Of a stretch of DNA of 30,356 nt, positions 7,760 to 15,316 are shown piece by piece. Source of the DNA: Deltaproteobacteria bacterium UBA6106 (GTDB lineage: Bacteria > Desulfobacterota > Syntrophorhabdia > Syntrophorhabdales > Syntrophorhabdaceae); NCBI GenBank assembly GCA_002428485.1, contig DIWM01000051.1, positions 1 to 30,356 of the forward strand. The letters run 5' to 3'. The position numbers were made by a program, and so were the translations under genes. The number at the start of each line of letters is the position of its first letter. The stretch's first letter is position 1. The notes under the pieces were generated by a model, which was given only the letters and a program-made list of their open reading frames with translations, did not search any database and had not been told where the DNA came from.

Positions 7760-8879
7760 ATGTATGACGAAATAAGGGTAAAGATCGACGGATTAATTGA
7801 AAGGATGAGCTCCCTGAGAGGTTATCTTTGACCTCTCTGCTCTCCAGGTAAAACTTCAGGAATTCGATTCGGAAATATCAAAAACTACCCTTTGGGAAAA
7901 CCAGGAAAAGGCCCAGAGCATCCTGAAAAAGAGGTCTTTTGCCCAGGAGGAGCTTGACAACTGGAAAAATAAAGAAAAGGAGCTGGAAGAGATACTGATC
8001 CTCTCTGAAATCGCAAAAGAGACGGAAGATCCCAAGGACATTGAAGAATTAAACCAGAGGGTTACCTCCCTCGACGCCCTTCTCGGAAAATACGAGATTG
8101 AGCGTATGCTGGGAGGAGAAAACGATAAAACCAACGCGATCATGTACATTAATTCAGGGGCAGGGGGGACAGAGGCCCAGGACTGGGTCGAGATGCTCCT
8201 CAGAATGTATCTGCGGTGGGCCGAAAGAAACGGCTTTGAAACGGAGATTGTAGACATGCTGGGGGGAGAAGAAGCGGGGATCAAAAACGTTACCTTTATG
8301 GTAAAAGGTCCGTATGTATACGGGTACCTGAAATGCGAGGTCGGTATCCACCGGCTTGTGAGGGTGTCTCCTTTTGACTCAAACAACAGGCGGCATACAT
8401 CATTCGCGTCAGTGTATGCGTACCCGGAGGTCTCCGAAGAGATACAGATAGATATCAAGGATGAGGACCTGAGAATTGACACTTTCCGTTCCAGCGGTCC
8501 CGGCGGCCAGCATGTGAACCGGACAGATTCAGCAATACGGATCACCCATATCCCTACCGGAATTGTTGTTCAATGCCAGAACGAAAGGTCTCAGCATAAG
8601 AACAAGGGAACAGCCATGGCTATCCTGAAATCGAGGCTCTATCAACTTGAAAAGAAGAAACAGGACGATAAACTGGATGCATTGAACAAAGAGAAGAAGG
8701 ATATTGCCTGGGGGAGTCAGATACGTTCATACATCCTTCACCCCTACAAACTTATAAAAGACCACAGGACAAAACATGAGGAACATAACGCTGAAGCCGT
8801 CCTTGACGGGGATATTGATACTTTTATCAAATCTTACCTTTTATACTTGACTTTTGAACAGAAAAGGGAGGATAATTAA
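7760..8879 (+). CDS. prfB: Peptide chain release factor 2 (programmed +1 frameshift)
   Basis: RF2 releases nascent protein at UAA and UGA codons. The gene is split: ATG at 7760 opens 23 codons ending at an in-frame TGA (7829-7831), and the rest continues in the +1 frame from 7830, giving 372 residues in total. The junction reads LRGYL then DLSALQ, matching other RF2 proteins. The RF2-specific recognition motif SPF occurs in RVSPFDSNN, and the catalytic GGQ in SSGPGGQHVNRTDSAI. A gene call starting at an internal ATG (8106) would miss the N-terminal domain. An aagga ribosome binding site lies 8 nt before the ATG. It sits 33 nt after icd and 27 nt before the coiled-coil gene. Confidence 0.95.
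7814..7832 (+). promoter_or_regulatory. RF2 programmed frameshift site
   Basis: The slippery CTT followed by TGAC (7826-7832) is preceded by an internal Shine-Dalgarno-like gagaggt. When RF2 is scarce, termination at the TGA is slow and ribosomes slip forward by one base, making RF2; this is the classic autoregulatory circuit. The internal Shine-Dalgarno is gagagg rather than the E. coli aggggg. Confidence 0.9.
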
Positions 8880-8906
8880 GAACATAGGGAGGAAGGTTAA
8901 TACATT

Positions 8907-9161
8907 ATGGAAGTTTTCAGCATAAAAAGAGATGTTTTTAGCGAAAATAAGATTGAGGAACTTGAAGAAAAGATTGACAAACTTATAGAAAACTATAAAA
9001 TTATTAAAGAAGAAAATGAAAAACTTAATGTAGAACTTAAATCATTAGAAGGTAATGATAAGAATATACAAGAGAAAATGATTGAGATAAAAAAAGAAAG
9101 AGAAGTCCTTATCGAAAAGGTTACGAAGATCTTAGAGAAAGTTGAAAAAGTAGAGATATGA
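8907..9161 (+). CDS. Small coiled-coil protein, ZapB-like
   Basis: This 84-residue protein is dominated by Glu, Lys and Ile in heptad-like order (EELEEKIDKLIENYKIIKEE and onward), predicting one long coiled coil with no membrane segment. Its length and position immediately before zapA resemble ZapB/DUF904 divisome proteins, which bridge ZapA to the nucleoid or stabilise the Z ring. The assignment rests on context and composition, since coiled coils have little diagnostic sequence. The ribosome binding site is strong (agggaggaagg). The gene is visibly more AT-rich than its neighbours, which the Lys/Ile/Glu-rich composition may explain. It lies 9 nt before zapA. Confidence 0.7.
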   Translation: MEVFSIKRDVFSENKIEELEEKIDKLIENYKIIKEENEKLNVELKSLEGNDKNIQEKMIEIKKEREVLIEKVTKILEKVEKVEI

Positions 9162-9170
9162 GGGTAAAAT

Positions 9171-9461
9171 ATGGAGAAAAAAGTTGAAGTAACCATTTTA
9201 AAGCAACCATTTACTTTCGTAGGAGAAGATGAGGATAGGATCAAACGGGATGCACGTTATGTGAACGAAAAGATAGAGCATGCAGTTAACCGATATGGTA
9301 TAATTAATACATTGAACGCTGTGATAATGGCATTTATGGAAGTGACCGATGAATATCTCGAGATGAAGAAACAGGCGGAGCTTGTTGAGGGAAGGACATT
9401 ACGACTTATAAAAAAGTTTGAGGACATAGATGTTCCCTGCAGTGTACGTGATAAATGGTAG
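9171..9461 (+). CDS. zapA: Cell division protein ZapA
   Basis: ZapA binds FtsZ and promotes filament bundling at the mid-cell ring. The 96-residue product has the expected N-terminal beta-strand head (VEVTILKQPFTF), then an Arg/Asp-rich segment, and a C-terminal helix able to form the antiparallel coiled coil of the tetramer. The position directly ahead of a 6S RNA gene is the arrangement common in proteobacteria and supports the call. Sequence similarity in this family is modest, so the name relies partly on synteny. Confidence 0.82.
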   Translation: MEKKVEVTILKQPFTFVGEDEDRIKRDARYVNEKIEHAVNRYGIINTLNAVIMAFMEVTDEYLEMKKQAELVEGRTLRLIKKFEDIDVPCSVRDKW

Positions 9462-9464
9462 GCT

Positions 9465-9627
9465 TAGAGCCAACACCTCTCTAAGGGGAGCTTTACCTTG
9501 TTGCTGTGTGCAAGCTCGTTCTTGTGACGAGAAGCCTGATGCAACAAAATGGCACCCACTTTAACAAGAGGTTCAAGACATACTGTTTACACGGCACCTG
9601 CGGGGTTTAAATTCAGGGTTGGCAGTA
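9465..9627 (+). ncRNA. ssrS: 6S RNA
   Basis: 6S RNA mimics an open promoter and sequesters sigma-70 RNA polymerase. The sequence downstream of zapA contains recognisable 6S segments: a hairpin ending in gacgagaagcct (matching the E. coli ccgagaagcct block), and a 3' segment with gaggttcaagacatac and cacctgcgg resembling the E. coli gggttcaagggttac and gcctgcgg region. The ends can pair through gccaac (9469-9474) and gttggc (9618-9623), closing the terminal stem. Exact ends are estimates. The zapA-ssrS arrangement is the usual one, here followed by rny. Confidence 0.85.
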
Positions 9628-9728
9628 GAGAAAAAGAGGGTTAATATAAATATTATGTGTTGTTACGGAGGGTTTAAAACTCCTTTCATATAGAATAAGT
9701 TACCCCTCTCTGATCTTTATCTTCCTAA

Positions 9729-9758
9729 CCCCTGTATAAAGTAACCTTTGCGTAGGGG
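9729..9758 (+). promoter_or_regulatory. Hairpin sequestering the rny ribosome binding site
   Basis: The arms cccct (9729-9733) and agggg (9754-9758) can pair, with an inner aaag/cttt stem closed by the tetraloop taac. The 3' arm is also the only good Shine-Dalgarno sequence (aggggg, 9754-9759) for the TTG start at 9764. The structure could make RNase Y translation depend on temperature, ribosomes or a ligand. The pairing is seen; the regulation is inferred. Confidence 0.5.
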
Positions 9759-9763
9759 GAATT

Positions 9764-11317
9764 TTGGATACAATAATTATTTCAGCAATCAGCTTCTTAG
9801 TAGCTGTTTTTATAGGCTTTGCCCTTGCCCGCCTCGTCCAGAAGAAAAAGATCGGTGAGTACGAGAAGATAGGGAAGAAGATACTTGAGGACGCCAAGAA
9901 AGAGGCTGATGTCCTCATGCGGGAGGGCTCCCTTCAGGCCAAAGATATCGTCCTGCAGGCAAAAAACGAGCTCGAGCAGGAGACCAAAGCCAGAAGGCAG
10001 GAATTGCAAAATACTGAACGAAGGCTTGCCCAGAAAGAGGGAAACCTGGATAAAAAGATCGAGCTTATCGATAAAAAGGAAGACGATCTATCGAAAAAAG
10101 ATCGGGATATCTCGCAAAAACAATCTTTGCTTGATACCAAGATCAGGGAGCATGACAACCTCATCATAAAAGGCAAGGAACGTCTGGAAAAGATATCAGG
10201 GCTCACCGGGGAAGAGGCAAAGAAAATGCTCATGCAGGCAATGGAGGACGAAGCAAAATACGAATCCATGAAAATAATCAAGAAGATAGAGGAGGAGGCG
10301 AGGGAAAAGGCCGATAAAAAGGCGAAAGAGATCATTGCCTTCGCCATTCAGCGATACGCCGGCGATTACGTAGGTGAGGATACCGTATCAGTTGTAAACC
10401 TTCCCAACGAAGAGATGAAGGGGAGGATAATCGGAAGGGAAGGCCGTAATATCAGGGCCCTGGAGGCTGCCACCGGCGTAGATATCATTATTGACGATAC
10501 ACCTGAGGCAGTGATCCTTTCCTGCTTTAACCCAATACGGAGAGAGGTGGCAAGGATATCCATTGAACGTTTGATCAGTGACGGGAGGATACATCCTGCC
10601 AGGATCGAAGAGATTGTCTCAAAGGTTGCCGAAGAAATGGAGGAAAAGATAAAAGATTCAGGGGAACAGGCTGTTTTTGACCTCGGCGTCCACAATGTAC
10701 ATCCCGAGATCATTAAATTGCTTGGCAGGCTCAAGTTCAGGAGCAGTTATGCCCAGAACATATACCAGCATTCCCTCGAGGTTGCATTTATCTGCGGCGC
10801 CATCGCCTCTGAATTAAGGCTCAACCCTAAGGACGCAAAAAGGGCAGGCCTTTTGCACGATATAGGCAAGGCCGTAGACCATGAGGTAGAGGGCTCACAC
10901 GCCACCATCGGGGCCGATCTTGCGAAAAAATATGGTGAAAATGAAGAGATCGTCCATGCGATCCTCGCCCATCACGAAGATGTAGAGACGACAAGCCTCC
11001 TCGACGTCATTGTCCAGGCAGCAGATGCCCTGTCAGGGGCAAGGCCCGGAGCCAGGAGGGAGATGCTGGAAACATATATCAAGCGGCTTGAAGAACTCGA
11101 GCGCATAGCCAACAGTTTTCAGGGCGTTGAAAAATCTTACGCCATACAGGCGGGCCGCGAGATCCGTATCGTTGTAAACAGCGAAAGGATCAACGACGAC
11201 AGCATCAATGTCATATCGAGGGATATCGCGAAAAAGATAGAAACAGACCTTTCGTATCCGGGACAGATCAAGGTTGTCGTGATCAGAGAAACCAGGTCGA
11301 TAGAATATGCAAAATAA
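9764..11317 (+). CDS. rny: Ribonuclease Y
   Basis: This membrane-anchored endoribonuclease initiates mRNA decay. Its 517 residues show the standard order: an N-terminal transmembrane helix (about 3-25), a long charged coiled coil (about 30-190), a KH RNA-binding domain with GRIIGREGRNIRALE (about 220), and an HD hydrolase domain with LLHDIGK (about 365) and AHHED (about 405). The start is TTG; aggggg ends 4 nt before it and lies in a hairpin. The last 11 nt overlap ymdB, as in many bacteria where rny and ymdB are coupled. Confidence 0.96.
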   Translation: MDTIIISAISFLVAVFIGFALARLVQKKKIGEYEKIGKKILEDAKKEADVLMREGSLQAKDIVLQAKNELEQETKARRQELQNTERRLAQKEGNLDKKIELIDKKEDDLSKKDRDISQKQSLLDTKIREHDNLIIKGKERLEKISGLTGEEAKKMLMQAMEDEAKYESMKIIKKIEEEAREKADKKAKEIIAFAIQRYAGDYVGEDTVSVVNLPNEEMKGRIIGREGRNIRALEAATGVDIIIDDTPEAVILSCFNPIRREVARISIERLISDGRIHPARIEEIVSKVAEEMEEKIKDSGEQAVFDLGVHNVHPEIIKLLGRLKFRSSYAQNIYQHSLEVAFICGAIASELRLNPKDAKRAGLLHDIGKAVDHEVEGSHATIGADLAKKYGENEEIVHAILAHHEDVETTSLLDVIVQAADALSGARPGARREMLETYIKRLEELERIANSFQGVEKSYAIQAGREIRIVVNSERINDDSINVISRDIAKKIETDLSYPGQIKVVVIRETRSIEYAK

Positions 11318-12083
11318 CATAAAGGTGCTGTTCCTCGGTGACGTTATCGGCAAACCGGGAAGAAGGGCTATTGAAAAGTATATAAAAACCGTAAAAGCGG
11401 ATTTTTACGTTGTCAATGGTGAAAATCTTGCGGGGGGGATAGGGGTTACTACCTCAACGGCGCTGGAAGTGCTGTCGCTTGGGGTTGATATCGTCACCAC
11501 AGGGAACCATGTCTGGAAAAAGAAGGAGATCATTACTTTCCTTATGGAAGAAAAGAGGGTAATACGCCCTTTGAATTATCCCGATGGCACCCCGGGCTTT
11601 GGATACACGGTTGTAAGAAAGAACGGAAAATCTCTCTGCGTCGCAAATATCGAAGGCCGCATCTTCATGAATACCCTTACGTGCCCTTTTCGGGCAATGG
11701 AAAGATTTCTCGGGCAGGTCGAAGACAATGTACCTATCATAGTCGATTTCCATGCTGAGGCAACATCTGAAAAGATAGCTATGGGATGGTACCTTGACGG
11801 AAAGGTTTCTGCCGTTGTAGGAACTCATACGCATGTTCAGACAGCCGATGAGAGGATCCTGCCAAAGGGCACGGGATATATTACAGACGCAGGGATGACA
11901 GGGCCTGCAGACTCGGTAATAGGCATGGAAAAAGATGCTGTGCTTGAAAGGTTCCTGACGCAGTTGCCGCAGAAATTTGAAGTAGGGAAGGATAATGTTG
12001 AAGCGCAGGGCGTAATAATAACGATAGACAGCACAAGCAAAAAGTGTGTTGCAATAGAAAGGGTAAAACAAAAGATCGACTGA
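11307..12083 (+). CDS. ymdB: YmdB family metallophosphoesterase
   Basis: The family contains 2',3'-cyclic nucleotide phosphodiesterases with a di-iron or similar metal centre. The 258-residue protein carries the calcineurin-like motifs: FLGDVIGKPGR at the N-terminus, VVNGENLAGG, TTGNHVWKKKE, DFHAEATSEK and VGTHTHVQTAD, which together supply the metal ligands. In Bacillus, YmdB works downstream of RNase Y and influences biofilm and motility gene expression. Here it overlaps rny by 11 nt, consistent with a shared role in RNA metabolism. The specific substrate in this organism is unknown. Confidence 0.93.
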   Translation: MQNNIKVLFLGDVIGKPGRRAIEKYIKTVKADFYVVNGENLAGGIGVTTSTALEVLSLGVDIVTTGNHVWKKKEIITFLMEEKRVIRPLNYPDGTPGFGYTVVRKNGKSLCVANIEGRIFMNTLTCPFRAMERFLGQVEDNVPIIVDFHAEATSEKIAMGWYLDGKVSAVVGTHTHVQTADERILPKGTGYITDAGMTGPADSVIGMEKDAVLERFLTQLPQKFEVGKDNVEAQGVIITIDSTSKKCVAIERVKQKID

Positions 12084-12098
12084 ATACCGGAATGGCAT

Positions 12099-13364
12099 AT
12101 GGACATAGAGAAAGACATTGAGATCATTAAACGGGGCGCTGTAGACCTCGTTAATGAGAATGAGCTGAGGAACAAGCTGATAAATGCGAAGGTGAATAAA
12201 AGGCCGCTCAGGGTCAAACTCGGGCTTGATCCCACAGCTCCCGACCTGCACCTCGGACATACGGTTGTCCTCCAGAAGCTCAAACAATTCCAGGAGCTGG
12301 GCCATACGGCCATCTTCCTCATCGGGGATTTTACAGGCATGATAGGTGATCCTACGGGAAGGATCGAGACAAGGCCGGCCCTTTCGAAGGAAGAATTGCT
12401 CGCAAACGCAGAGACCTATAAAAGACAGGTATTCAAGATCCTTGACCCTGAAAAGACAGAGGTACGCTTTAACAGCGAGTGGTTTGAGGCAATGAACGCG
12501 GCGGACATGATAAGGCTCTGTGCCCAGTACACGATGGCGCGCATGATGGAGCGCGAGGACTTCAGGAACAGGTATCAGAATAACCAGTCCATCAGTATCC
12601 ACGAATTTTTGTACCCGCTGGTGCAGGGTTATGACTCGGTGGCCCTGAATGCCGATGTGGAGCTTGGAGGCCATGACCAGATCTTCAATCTTTTTGTCGG
12701 CAGGGACATCCAGAGGTCTTATGGCCTGGAATCACAGGTGATCGTTACCGTTCCCCTCCTCGAAGGGACCGACGGCGTTAACAAGATGAGCAAGAGCTAC
12801 GGGAACTATGTCGGCATCGATGAATTGCCGGATGCAATGTTCGGCAAGCTTATGTCCATATCCGATGAGCTGATGCTGAAGTACTACGAACTTTTGAGCG
12901 ACATATCCCTTGATGAGCTGAAAGATTTGAAGGAGAGGATGCGGAAAGGGACGATGCATCCGAAAGACGCAAAGATAAACCTTGCGAAAGAGATCATAAC
13001 AAGGTTCCACAACACAGAAGCGGCGAAGATCGCCCACGAAAACTTCGAGAAGATGTTCAGGGAAAAGGAAGTGCCTGAGGAGATCGATACCTCAACAATG
13101 AAGAAGCCGGAAAAAGATCCTGTTTCGATCCCGCATTTTCTTCGGGATATTGGCACGGTAACTTCTGCAGGAGAAGGGGTCAGGATGATCGAACAAGGAG
13201 GGGTGTCAAGCTTTGTGTATACATCGGAAGCGCAATTGACATTGCCCCATGCAGCCATCAAACTTACAAAAGTAACAGACAAAGAAACATCCTTTGAAGG
13301 TGCCCTTGGATTTATATGGAAGGTAGGAAAGAGGAAATTCAAAAAGGTCATTTTTGAGGATTAG
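12099..13364 (+). CDS. tyrS: Tyrosyl-tRNA synthetase
   Basis: This class I synthetase charges tRNA-Tyr. Its 421 residues contain the HIGH-type motif HLGH in PTAPDLHLGHT (about residue 48) and KMSKS in GVNKMSKSYG (about residue 230). The HLGH plus KMSKS combination is that of the TyrZ-like branch rather than the E. coli TyrS branch (HVGH and KFGKT). The C-terminus is a degenerate S4-like RNA-binding domain (about 340-420). It follows ymdB after 15 nt and probably ends the long collinear series, as a new promoter for the tRNA begins just after its stop. Confidence 0.96.
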   Translation: MDIEKDIEIIKRGAVDLVNENELRNKLINAKVNKRPLRVKLGLDPTAPDLHLGHTVVLQKLKQFQELGHTAIFLIGDFTGMIGDPTGRIETRPALSKEELLANAETYKRQVFKILDPEKTEVRFNSEWFEAMNAADMIRLCAQYTMARMMEREDFRNRYQNNQSISIHEFLYPLVQGYDSVALNADVELGGHDQIFNLFVGRDIQRSYGLESQVIVTVPLLEGTDGVNKMSKSYGNYVGIDELPDAMFGKLMSISDELMLKYYELLSDISLDELKDLKERMRKGTMHPKDAKINLAKEIITRFHNTEAAKIAHENFEKMFREKEVPEEIDTSTMKKPEKDPVSIPHFLRDIGTVTSAGEGVRMIEQGGVSSFVYTSEAQLTLPHAAIKLTKVTDKETSFEGALGFIWKVGKRKFKKVIFED

Positions 13365-13369
13365 AAGCC

Positions 13370-13400
13370 TTGACACATAAGAAGTTTTATTGTTTATTAT
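13370..13400 (+). promoter_or_regulatory. Promoter of tRNA-Asn
   Basis: A perfect TTGACA -35 box (13370-13375) begins 6 bases after the tyrS stop. Possible -10 boxes are TTTATT (13393-13398, 17-base spacer) and TATTAT (13395-13400, 19-base spacer). Initiation would fall about 25 nt before the tRNA. Confidence 0.7.
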
Positions 13401-13432
13401 AGACCATTGTAATGGGATAAAACAATATATGT

Positions 13433-13509
13433 TCCCCGGTAGCTCAATCGGCAGTAGCGTCTGGCTGTTAACCAGTAGGTTGCAGGTTCGAGTCCTGCCC
13501 GGGGAGCCA
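13433..13509 (+). tRNA. tRNA-Asn (GTT anticodon)
   Basis: The seven-base acceptor stem tccccgg pairs with ccgggga, followed by discriminator G and an encoded CCA. The anticodon loop is ctgttaa with anticodon GTT (13467-13469). The T arm is gcagg, ttcgagt, cctgc. The D arm reads gctc, aatcggca, gtagc, one base longer than the usual gagc 3' strand, and positions 27/43 form a T-T mismatch. The gene therefore looks real but has an odd D arm. Confidence 0.93.
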
Positions 13510-13517
13510 GATATTCG

Positions 13518-13544
13518 AAGGCGCTTCGTTGGAAGCGCCTTTTC
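13518..13544 (+). terminator. Rho-independent terminator of tRNA-Asn
   Basis: A perfect 10-bp stem aaggcgcttc/gaagcgcctt with a gttg loop runs into a short T-tract. It begins 9 nt after the tRNA CCA end. Confidence 0.92.
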
Positions 13545-13569
13545 TATATCAGGCTGCTTATTTAGGGTC

Positions 13570-14337
13570 ATGCCTGGGATAATACTCACCTTCATCTGCA
13601 GTCTTTTATTTTTTATTCCGGCAGCCCACGGAAGCGAAAGGGTACTGACAGATCGTTTCCTCGCGTACACGATAAAGACCTTCGATTACAATCAGGACGG
13701 GATAGTAATCAAGCTGAAGTACCCTGAGGTCGCAGGCATTAACAGGCAATACCGTTCCATCAACAGGCAGATCAGAAAAAACTTATTGACAATCCGTTTT
13801 CCCGGAAAGGCTACAAGCCAGTCCTTTGGCGAACAAAAGGACTTTGTGCAGGGTGTAAAAAGATTTATCATGAGGAATAATTTTAAAGGATATGAATTTT
13901 CATCCGACGCCGATGTGATGTACAATTCCCGCAACATTTTTACTGTAAAGATTATTAATTACGAAATGCCCTATGGCGCCGCGAACGGATTAAACAGCCT
14001 CAATTATCTGAACTTTGATGCTGGAACAGGGAAAGGGCTCAACATCAATGATTGTTTTTCCGATCCCGGGCGTCAGGAACTGGCCAGGCGAGGGAAAGAA
14101 TTTTTCGTCGAAAAGGTTAAGGCCGATGATGTGATTGACCTCCTGGATAATCAATTCCTTGATAGGTTTTACATTCCCGCAAACTTTGCCGTAACAGACA
14201 GAGGAATTGAGTTTGCCTATCAGCAGTATGAGGTTGGCCCCCGTCCGCTCGGCATGCCGGTTTTTACTATCCCGCACGGAGAGATAAAAAGACTGATCGA
14301 TAAAAGCTGTACGTTGAAGCAATGCCTTTATCAATGA
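13570..14337 (+). CDS. Secreted DUF3298 (RsiV/PdaC-like) domain protein
   Basis: The 255-residue product begins with a signal peptide (MPGIILTFICSLLFFIPAAHG, likely cleaved after AHG), so it is exported. The C-terminal half matches DUF3298: YGAANGLNSLNYLNFD, then LNINDCF, and YQQYEVGPRPLGMPVFTIPH near the end. That domain occurs in RsiV anti-sigma factors and in peptidoglycan deacetylase PdaC, and can bind lysozyme or the envelope; neither a transmembrane anchor nor a deacetylase domain is present here, so the role is unknown. The open frame extends upstream through the tRNA and its terminator, which cannot be coding, so I place the start at the ATG before the signal peptide. The ribosome binding site is weak (tagg). 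Confidence 0.78.
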   Translation: MPGIILTFICSLLFFIPAAHGSERVLTDRFLAYTIKTFDYNQDGIVIKLKYPEVAGINRQYRSINRQIRKNLLTIRFPGKATSQSFGEQKDFVQGVKRFIMRNNFKGYEFSSDADVMYNSRNIFTVKIINYEMPYGAANGLNSLNYLNFDAGTGKGLNINDCFSDPGRQELARRGKEFFVEKVKADDVIDLLDNQFLDRFYIPANFAVTDRGIEFAYQQYEVGPRPLGMPVFTIPHGEIKRLIDKSCTLKQCLYQ

Positions 14338-14457
14338 CCATGGACATACAGAAAAACCTTTTCTTTTCAAATAAACCGGCATATACTGTATATATAACGG
14401 GTTGCCCATTCAATGATGAGCATAAATACTCTCACTCAGGTATTTTTTCCCTTTTTA

Positions 14458-14463
14458 TATAAT
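14458..14463 (+). promoter_or_regulatory. Possible -10 box for the RRM gene
   Basis: A perfect TATAAT occurs in an AT-rich stretch, but no good -35 box lies 16-18 bases upstream. If used, it would give a leader of about 80 nt that includes the hairpin at 14474-14503. Confidence 0.4.
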
Positions 14464-14473
14464 GTTTAACTTT

Positions 14474-14503
14474 GAGATAGACATGCTGACCGCTTTCTAT
14501 CTC
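14474..14503 (+). promoter_or_regulatory. Leader hairpin upstream of the RRM protein gene
   Basis: A perfect 8-bp inverted repeat, gagataga (14474-14481) and tctatctc (14496-14503), encloses a 14-nt loop. It lies 45 nt before the start codon, in the presumed 5' UTR, and has no T-tract, so it is more likely an RNA-level control element than a terminator. The role is inferred. Confidence 0.5.
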
Positions 14504-14548
14504 CATACAAAACATAAGGATCAAAACTATTAAAAAACGGAGGTAGCG

Positions 14549-14815
14549 ATGCAGAACAAATTATATGTAGGGAATCTAAGCTATGCTGTCAGCAATGAGC
14601 AATTGAAAGAACTCTTTTCAGGGTACGGTACCGTTATAGAGATCAAGGTCATAGAAGGAAAAGGCTTCGGTTTTGTAGAGATGGGGTCACAGGCAGATGC
14701 CGAGAAGGCGAAAAAGGAACTCCACGGTACCCAGTTCATGGGGCGCACAATTGCCGTTCAGGAGGCACGCCCGCCAAAAGACAGACAGAAAGGCAAATAT
14801 TCCCGCAGGTATTAG
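14549..14815 (+). CDS. Small RRM-type RNA-binding protein
   Basis: The 88-residue protein is a single RNA recognition motif. RNP2 is LYVGNL (residues 4-9) and RNP1 is KGFGFVEM (about 41-48), both with the aromatic residues that stack on RNA bases. A short basic tail follows (PPKDRQKGKYSRRY). Stand-alone RRM proteins occur in many bacteria, and in cyanobacteria some are cold-induced; the RNA targets here are unknown. The ribosome binding site acggaggt is strong, and the leader is long with a hairpin. A terminator-like hairpin separates it from the next gene. Confidence 0.93.
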   Translation: MQNKLYVGNLSYAVSNEQLKELFSGYGTVIEIKVIEGKGFGFVEMGSQADAEKAKKELHGTQFMGRTIAVQEARPPKDRQKGKYSRRY

Positions 14816-14852
14816 AAAACCTGATTCTGACCTGCCGGTATCTGAGGTTTTT
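14816..14852 (+). terminator. Terminator-like or attenuator hairpin between the RRM and FKBP genes
   Basis: Directly after the RRM stop codon, aaaacct (14816-14822) pairs with aggtttt (14845-14851). An inner gat/atc and acc/ggt stem continues the hairpin, with small bulges, and a run of five T follows. It may end most transcripts before the FKBP gene or stabilise the 3' end. Confidence 0.5.
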
Positions 14853-14865
14853 GAAGGAGAAATAA

Positions 14866-15300
14866 ATGACAGAAGCCAAAATAAACGACAAGGTCAAAGT
14901 TCATTATAAAGGTTCCCTGCAAGACGGTACGGTATTTGATTCATCGGAAAACAGGCAGCCGCTTGAGTTCACAATCGGCCAGGGAATGGTGATTCCCGGG
15001 TTCGAAAAGGGAGTGGTCGGCATGCGCGAAGGTGATACAAAGGTAATCTCCATGGAGGCCGAAAACGCCTACGGCTCTTACAGGGAGGACCTCATCGGCG
15101 TCGTCGACAGATCCCGCATACCCGAAGATATTAACCTAAATATCGGCATGGTGCTTCAGGTCCGCTCACCTGAAGGCAGCGTTACAAATGTTGTCGTTTC
15201 CAAAATAACAGAAAACGATGTTACCCTTGACATGAACCACCCCCTCGCCGGTGAAGACCTTTGTTTCGAGGTTACGCTGGTTGAGATACTGAAGGCATAG
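14866..15300 (+). CDS. FKBP-type peptidyl-prolyl isomerase, SlyD-like
   Basis: This enzyme catalyses cis-trans isomerisation of prolyl bonds and aids protein folding. The 144-residue product has the FKBP start (VKVHYKGSLQDGTVFDSS) and active-site strand (FTIGQGMVIPGFEKGVVGM). The middle part, about residues 70-120, is the insert-in-flap chaperone domain of SlyD proteins, followed by NHPLAGEDLCFEVTLVEI, which returns to the FKBP fold. There is no signal peptide and no His-rich metal-binding tail, so it is probably a cytoplasmic folding helper. The ribosome binding site is gaaggag. It converges with the nitroreductase gene, only 16 nt away. Confidence 0.92.
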   Translation: MTEAKINDKVKVHYKGSLQDGTVFDSSENRQPLEFTIGQGMVIPGFEKGVVGMREGDTKVISMEAENAYGSYREDLIGVVDRSRIPEDINLNIGMVLQVRSPEGSVTNVVVSKITENDVTLDMNHPLAGEDLCFEVTLVEILKA

Positions 15301-15316
15301 GGTGTGGCATAAGGGA

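Noticed and set aside
11454..12674. Reverse-strand open frame of 406 codons opposite ymdB and tyrS
   Set aside because: It has Cys/His/Tyr-rich, low-plausibility composition and lies opposite two clear genes.
13390..13569. N-terminal extension of the DUF3298 protein
   Set aside because: It would translate through a tRNA gene and its terminator; a signal peptide starts at 13570.
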